From: Chara braunii | Lineage: Eukaryota; Streptophyta; Charophyceae; Charales; Characeae | Assembly (NCBI GenBank): GCA_003427395.1 | Contig: BFEA01000004.1 | Span: 508,225 to 530,125, forward strand | Length of the DNA stretch: 21,901 nucleotides | Reading direction: 5' to 3' | Shown here: one piece after another, positions 16,893-21,901 of the stretch | Layout: each line of letters begins with the position of its first letter | Numbering within the stretch: position 1 is the first letter of the stretch | The notes under the pieces: model-generated | Told to the model about the DNA's origin: nothing | What the model saw: only the letters and a program-made list of their open reading frames with translations | Database searches by the model: none | Program-made: the position numbers and the translations under genes

Positions 16893-16910
16893 GACTAAGA
16901 TGGCCTAATC
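16893..16910 (+). other. Remnant hairpin site lacking the constant loop
   Basis: GACTAAG (16893-16899) and CCTAATC (16904-16910) are separated by only ATGG. The homologous left-arm site (10181-10214) has GACTAGG/CCTAGTC around a 20-nt loop. Either the loop was deleted here or it was gained there. Confidence 0.6.
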
Positions 16911-16969
16911 TAATGCCAAAAAAATAGAAAAAATTGTTGTGCCTTATGTTTCTGTATACTCAATGACTG

Positions 16970-17005
16970 AGCTAGACATGTTCCATAAGTTTGGGTGGTC
17001 TAGCT
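16970..17005 (+). other. Constant-loop hairpin, stem AGCTAGAC/GTCTAGCT
   Basis: A perfect 8-bp stem (16970-16977 with 16998-17005) around the 20-nt loop ATGTTCCATAAGTTTGGGTG. Counterpart of 10087-10122. Confidence 0.82.
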
Positions 17006-17295
17006 TTATGCCCTATGTAAGCTAGGGATAAAAGGGATAAATCATTGAAAGACTATGAACTATTGTTTGACTAGGTAGACTTTGGGCTGGTGAGAGTACT
17101 TACCTTTGTGGTTTGGCCTTGCATATGACTGAGTGAAATTACTATTTGGTCTGAGTTTAAGTTTGACAGGTAGTTTATTTAGATGCTCGCCACGTGCTAG
17201 AGCCATATGAGTTCGTTTCAATTTTTGCATTTTCTGAGCTAACTTTTTTTTGCTTAGGTCGATTTTATTATACTTGGTCTTGTATAAATCTTGGT

Positions 17296-17835
17296 AAGCC
17301 ACTTTCTCTACGGGAAGCGTTGCCGAAATTTCTACAAAACCAAGAAGTTCGTCAAATTTTGGTTTTCAAAAATTCAGTTTGTCTAAATTATATACATGAC
17401 TTAGTAAAAATATGGGAAGTCTCATTTTCTAAAGGAAGTGTTGCCAATTTTTTTGCTAATTCAAAGAGTTAAACAAAATTGAACCTTGGGAAGTCAAAGT
17501 TATTCTCTATATTTTGAACTTAGCTTTGTATAAATCTTTGAATAACACTTTCTCTACAGGAAGCGCTGCCGAAATTTCTACAAATCTAAGGGGTCTGTTG
17601 AAGTTTGTCCTAAGTCGAACTCAAGTTTGACTTCTAAGTTCCTATCCGACTCAGTATAAATCTGGGAAGTCTACCTTTCTAAAGGAGATGCTGCCCAAAT
17701 GTTTACTAATTCAAAGAGTTAGGAAAAATTTGACTTTCCAGAATTAGAGTTTGATTTTTGTTTTCATATTTGAGTTATTATAATTATGAGAAGACACTTT
17801 TCCTACGGGAAGCGCTGCCGAAATTTTTTTAAATT
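17296..17835 (+). repeat. 124-bp tandem repeat, five copies of two alternating types
   Basis: Cores start at about 17301, 17423, 17546, 17672 and 17796. Copies 1, 3 and 5 read CTACRGGAAGCGYTGCCGAAA. Copies 2 and 4 read CTAAAGGAAGTGTTGCC or CTAAAGGAGATGCTGCC. The A-B-A-B-A order implies amplification of a dimer of about 247 bp. Only one A and one B copy exist in the left arm. Confidence 0.85.
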
Positions 17836-18711
17836 AGAGGAGATAAATTATATTTTGACAGTTGACGATCCTTGCGATCCACTCTATATGGGGGAGATTT
17901 AGCCATAGGTCTGTCTTTCTTTGGAGACTGACTTAGAGATAGACTTAGGCTTGGTTATCAAGAGAGTCTTGAATGAGAATGTGTCATGAAGATTTATTTT
18001 CCATACGCTGATAATTTAGCTTGGGCATTGACCTATCTTATGATACAGGCCTTCTTTGGACATTCGATCTAGGATTTGATATAAGTTTCAACTTGATCTT
18101 ACGAGGATCATCTTCTGTTATCATTGATAATAGGTCGGTTGGTTGATCGCTGACTCGTTGGCTCACGACACAACTTTGCTTACACCTGTACCTCAACTGA
18201 TTGCCTTAGCCCTGAGACTTGATATGTTTCTTTGAGAGTTTTAACTGGACTTCTTTTAATGACCATTATAAAGAAATTATGAGATTTATGGAAATTGGGA
18301 CTATGGCTGGGGCCTGAGTGTGTGAGGCGTGGTGCGAGTTACAGAGAGCGGTAAAATTGACCACATTAGTGTATGGCAATGTGGCTATTGTGTGTGCCTG
18401 TGTTTTATGCAGGTTAGTATTTTGGAGTTTGGTATATGAGTCGTACCTTGGAGACAGTGAGAAATGTCAACCATGTGACGCACAATATACATATCTTATG
18501 GGTTTATGTTTTCCCTTCTTTTATTTTATCTCAAGATCTAATTTGCTATATGAGTGTTGGAATGTTTATGTATTTATTGATTGATTTCATTTGTTAATTT
18601 TTATAGGTGGACGTTGTAGTCCGTGACAACCGTCAAATCCAACCCCTTGATTTTCCCTTCAGGCTCTAGATGATGGAGCTGGTCTCCGGGGCGATAAGAG
18701 ACGATTGTCAC
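17836..18711 (+). other. AT-rich arm sequence, no gene
   Basis: Contains GACTGACTTAGAGATAGACT and neighbouring blocks that align to 9540-9600 of the left arm. Right-arm-specific sequence occurs at about 18240-18590. No gene or RNA is recognised. Confidence 0.55.
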
Positions 18712-18846
18712 CACAGGTATAAACCTGTGTACCACCCATTCTCCGGAGGGTGCAGAAGAGGGTGTGGTTTTCAACCACACTTGGCGGTTGTCCAGCGTCG
18801 AGAGATTAATCCCTCAAGGCGCGTGTCAGCCGACACTTAAGTGTCG
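18712..18846 (+). other. Three perfect short palindromes in the right arm
   Basis: CACAGGT/ACCTGTG (18712-18729), GTGTGGTT/AACCACAC (18762-18780), and the uninterrupted 16-bp palindrome CGACACTTAAGTGTCG (18831-18846). The aligned left-arm sequence keeps much of the surrounding sequence but has weaker or shifted pairing. Confidence 0.8.
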
Positions 18847-19000
18847 AATGCGACCCTCGAGATTAACGAGGACCGCATGAGTATGGGTACTACATAGTAT
18901 GCCATCATTGCGACTCCTTGCGTAGACATGCATTGCGAGTCGATATGAGTTAGCCCTGCATCCACACGCTTTTATACTAAGTCTCGCGCGCGACGCCTAA

Positions 19001-19026
19001 GTCTTGAGAGATTAATCCCTCAAGAC
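19001..19026 (+). other. Hairpin, stem GTCTTGAG/CTCAAGAC
   Basis: A perfect 8-bp stem (19001-19008 with 19019-19026) around AGATTAATCC. It lies at the position of the unrelated stem 8627-8644 in the left arm. The loop plus 3' stem repeats a phrase (GAGAGATTAATCCCTCAAG) found also at 18800-18818. Confidence 0.8.
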
Positions 19027-19388
19027 TCCGCATCGGAGAGTTATGGGTTGGCTACTAAGGGACTAGGAGTGTTGTTGTGTTGTTTGTTTTGTGTTGCTCC
19101 GTATGTGTGAGTGTTGCGGTGTACGTATGGTGTGTGAGAAGCGTTCTAGTCGACCGGCGACAGGTCGCGCATGGGACCTCAGCCTCCTAAGGCGTCGGTT
19201 CGCGTGCGGGTCCGATAGAGGCGTAAAACCGCACGTACCCCCTATGCTACAGCAAACGAGAAACGCCCTCAGCAGGTCCACCTCTGCGATTGCAGCTAAT
19301 TAGCTTTCGTACTGTGGACTGGTAGCTCGGCGAGGATACACCCACCGAAGGGAGGTGACAGCTCCCGTAAGGTGGAGGTAAGTCGTGC

Positions 19389-19425
19389 CTCGCGTAGACC
19401 CTATCCTTTCGTAGGGGCTCACGAG
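19389..19425 (+). other. Covarying hairpin, right arm (pairs with 8325-8361)
   Basis: CTCG (19389-19392) pairs with CGAG (19422-19425), and CCCTA (19399-19403) with TAGGG (19412-19416). The left arm has CTTG/CAAG instead in the outer stem. Confidence 0.65.
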
Positions 19426-19802
19426 AGGTATGGCTGACGCACTCGGCCGGAGCGGCTTGCGGAAGCACCATGTATATTCTCGACGAGGATCAGACCGACT
19501 CCCGCGTGACGCAGCCGGGAGGGTCCCGCCCCGTTTTGTGGGGTGTCGGACCAATGCGCTCGACACCGCCTAACAAACAAGCCTCCAACAACATGGCTTG
19601 CCACACACTATCTCTCTCTGCAGGATGAGTAAAGTCATGATGAATCTTCCGCTAGAACGCAGAAAGATACGTGTTGCACTCTGAGGCGATTCTCCCCACG
19701 CGTAGCTTCCGCTAACTGACCAGCACCATGTGCTCACTCGTTCACCAATTAAAGTTTGCCATTGTGTAGGTATTAATCGAAAACCCCTGTCTCGGATCTT
19801 TA

Positions 19803-20195
19803 CTCGCTCGTTTTTGTTAGGAAACGAACGAGATAGAAGTCAATTGTCCTCGCCAAAGCCTTGTTCACCATATCCCTTCTTTCGTTCACCTTCGTTCCCT
19901 TACTAACTCTCGTTACAATCCTTTGTCCGTCGTTTTGACTCCACTATCGAACTCGCCCGGTCCCAAAACCTCCGAACAACATCCTTTGCTGCCCGATTCT
20001 GCTGAGGACCGGGCAAAATACATATTCCTCACTCCTGTTCTTCTTCGTTCTCTGACTCCACTCGCGCACTCCTTTTCCTGTCTAGCTCTAATCCTACTGA
20101 TCTCCTAAGTAAATTGACCTACGAAACAAGGTCGCCATCCCCAAAAAAAAACGGAATGAGCCTTCACTCGTTCGTTTCGTCAAGGAATGAACGAG
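19803..20195 (-). repeat. Inverted array of the 180-bp hairpin satellite
   Basis: Stem-loops at 19803-19832 (CTCGCTCGTTT/AAACGAACGAG), 19991-20014 (GCCCG/CGGGC core) and 20167-20195 (CTCGTTCGTTT/GAATGAACGAG), spaced 188 and 176 bp. On the minus strand the text after the stems (GTGAAGGCTCATTCC, GGATGGCGACCTTG) follows the plus-strand array at 14122-14720. Confidence 0.75.
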
Positions 20196-20429
20196 ATCAT
20201 CAATCTTTCGATCCTACCTCGCCCATTCCCGCTATCTCTGTTTTCGGTCGCATCTGGCGTGAAAACGCGTCCAGATTCCTCTCTCTTTCACACTCTCGCT
20301 TCTTGTCTCTTTTTTGCCCTCACTTCGATATCCACGCCCTTTCACTTCCTTCGCTACGTAGCTTCCAACAACAATCGATCTCATGGCATCCGACCCAGCA
20401 AGTAGTGATGACCGATAAGTTGCTTGAAC

Positions 20430-20545
20430 AACTTCAACTATCCGGGGAAGAGCTCCGAGGAGGACTGGCAGTGAGTGAGCTTGTTCGATTAGCCTTTCAT
20501 CTTTATACCTAGGTTCGACGACCGATTCGCACGACAGCGTCTCCC
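20430..20545 (-). pseudogene. Degraded LSU rRNA fragment D
   Basis: On the minus strand: GTGCGAATCGGTCGTCGAAC, CTAGGTATAAAGATGAAAGG, CTAATCGAACAAG and CCGGATAGTTGAAG. This corresponds to LSU AAATCGTTCGTCTGACTTGG, GTATAGGGGCGAAAGACTAATCGAACC and GGATAGCTGGAG, the same block as fragment C. Weaker similarity may continue to about 20715 (TCTGATTCTGCGAAGTG). It sits upstream of the inverted satellite, mirroring fragment C. Confidence 0.78.
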
Positions 20546-21428
20546 CCCCCCCTGTCGGTTGGTCGGTCCACTTTTCAGTGTGACTGCCGGTCCCTCCACG
20601 GCCTTCGCCTCTCACCCTCCTTTGGCGGGGTCCTCCACCTCCTCGGGGCCCCAACGAGTGTACTTGCTCTCACTCTTGTTTTCTCGACACTTCGCAGAAT
20701 CAGAGGCTCAACCACACTGCAATCCTGTAACGTGAACCTTGGTGAAGCGGTCGTGGTGCAGATCTTCCCGTTTGAGAAGGGAAAAGATAAAAAAATAAAA
20801 ATAAAAATAAAGATAAAAATATAAAGTAACAAGGCAAAATAATCACGAAAGCTAAAGACAAGCTATAAGTTAAGGAAGGAACACCAGCCCTGTGGCAGCA
20901 AAACCATGGGTTATAGCCTCGTCGGACCCTCAACCCCCCAATTTTCTTCGCGCCGCTCTCATGCCTCCGCACTGTCGCCCGCCGGTCTCGATCCCTGAAT
21001 CTCCCTGTAGAAAGTCCAACACCGTAACCAATAGTGTTAGGTCCAAGGCTGAACCTACTGCTAGCGGTAGTATATAAAGGCAAATACCATGCGGCAAGTC
21101 TGCCCACCAAAGCTTTCCAAGGTTGCACCTTCGACCCGTCCACTAAATCCACGGCCGTCAAACCCCTTATCGACCATGCGATGGCTCGTCCATCACCCGT
21201 ACACACATAAATCGAGAAAAAAAAGTAAAACTCGACCGACACTACGCACACTTTTAGATCATCAAAGAGAAGGGAGATCACACGCGCCTTAAATTTGCAC
21301 GCCCACGAACTCTCTACTCTAATCAACCATTTAGTCAATGTAAGCAACAGACGCAGCCGCGCCTAGCATGATATACTCAGACTCTAAACCAAACTAATTT
21401 TTTATCACTTTCAAGAACCAGGGCGGAT
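20546..21428. other. Non-coding flank with A-rich tract
   Basis: Contains an AAAATAAAAATAAAG-type tract at about 20788-20826. A 215-codon minus-strand frame (20700-21347) spans it, but its translation has no recognisable domain and its 5' half is low complexity. I see no confident gene. Confidence 0.5.
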
Positions 21429-21446
21429 TACCCTTGTCAGGGTATT
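21429..21446. other. Short palindrome echoing 12416-12441
   Basis: TACCCT (21429-21434) and AGGGTA (21439-21444) flank TGTC. Together with the following TT the string matches the centre of the 12416-12441 palindrome with one mismatch. Confidence 0.6.
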
Positions 21447-21874
21447 CACACCGATGACGCACCTCTGAAAACATAGTTGGAAAAAGAACCGGTGGCTTAA
21501 CTTAAAAACAGTGTACATATTTTACATTCAAGTTACCTTTGAAAAATCGCTTAAAATATAGCGTACGTAAGTTGTACTCCAGCATTTGGAAATTTTATTT
21601 TTGTTAAATCCATAAAATTCAAAAAAAAAAAAAAGGTTGTAAAGCATTGTAATGCGAATAACTTTTTCTTACTTTTCTCTCGATAAAACAGTCAGGAATT
21701 GTGTCTGGCGTCCCTTATATTTTAGTGTCACGGATCAGGCCTTGTGTCCCTTACGAAAGTTTTGTGATATTGTTTAAGGGTGAAACATCACCGGTCAATC
21801 CCAAAACCAGGATCGCTACACACCACAAAACCCAAGTGAAAAGGAACTAACCGAGAAATGCGATTCACCTAATC
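21447..21874. other. AT-rich non-coding flank
   Basis: Includes an A13-like run near 21620-21633. I see no gene or RNA. Confidence 0.5.
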
Positions 21875-21901
21875 TTTTTTTTTTTTTTTTTTTTTTTTTT
21901 T
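21875..21901. repeat. Poly-T at window end
   Basis: A run of 27 T reaching the window edge. It could be the poly-A tail of a retroposed copy on the minus strand lying beyond the window, or a plain homopolymer. Confidence 0.9.

Larger units (their letters stand above)
16160..19573 (+). repeat. Right arm of a very large inverted repeat
   Basis: A diverged reverse complement of 8205-11310. It is longer mainly because it has three more copies of the 124-bp repeat and an extra stretch at about 18240-18590, partly offset by lacking the left-arm insertion. Outer end: TGCGCTCGACA near 19557-19567. The 88-codon frame at 18318-18584 has no counterpart in the left arm and is not called. The terminal kilobase is rich in perfect short hairpins. 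Confidence 0.85.

Noticed and set aside
18318-18584. 88-codon plus-strand frame with hydrophobic segments
   Set aside because: The left arm has no counterpart to it, and nothing in the translation is recognisable.
20700-21347. 215-codon minus-strand frame
   Set aside because: It is partly encoded by an A/T low-complexity tract, borders degraded LSU sequence, and has no domain.

Overview
The window looks like nuclear DNA of a green plant or streptophyte alga; a charophyte is my guess, not something the sequence proves. Three things point there. The only convincing protein-coding gene is an uninterrupted DEAD-box RNA helicase whose core reads like the plant RH32/DDX10/Dbp4 group. Pieces of degraded nuclear large-subunit rRNA in the middle carry the plant-like AAATGAG variant of a conserved LSU stretch. 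The rest is eukaryotic in style: long microsatellites, miniature inverted-repeat elements and large low-coding repeats.

Layout. 1-1141: microsatellite, a 90-bp miniature inverted-repeat element and a 159-bp tandem duplication. 1142-4303 (minus): the helicase, starting at an ATG 26 codons inside the longest open frame, which itself begins at TTG. 4304-8204: no gene seen; a 27-unit CT/GA microsatellite upstream of the helicase, CAT-rich and T-rich tracts, a poly-G stretch with unresolved bases, a second miniature element with the same ends as the first, and a 27-bp motif shared in inverted orientation between 5181 and 7876.

8205-19573 is one very large imperfect inverted repeat: a left arm (8205-11310) and a right arm (16160-19573) are diverged reverse complements around a 4.85-kb centre. 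The arms carry a roughly 124-bp tandem repeat in two alternating types (five copies right, two left) and a family of short hairpins with an almost constant 20-25-nt loop and stems that differ completely from copy to copy yet stay self-complementary. The centre holds scrambled, degraded LSU rRNA fragments on both strands, a roughly 180-bp hairpin-bearing satellite, and other tandem and direct repeats. An LSU fragment followed by the same satellite recurs in inverted orientation just outside the right arm (20545 down to 19803).

Beyond 20546 I see no gene; the window ends in 27 T. The protein gene and the repeat complex have no evident functional link, although the helicase family acts in rRNA maturation. 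The strongest candidate for something undescribed is the covarying hairpin family, together with the rRNA-derived inverted-repeat element that contains it. All similarities were judged by eye, and LSU assignments rest on remembered conserved LSU sequence; none was computed.
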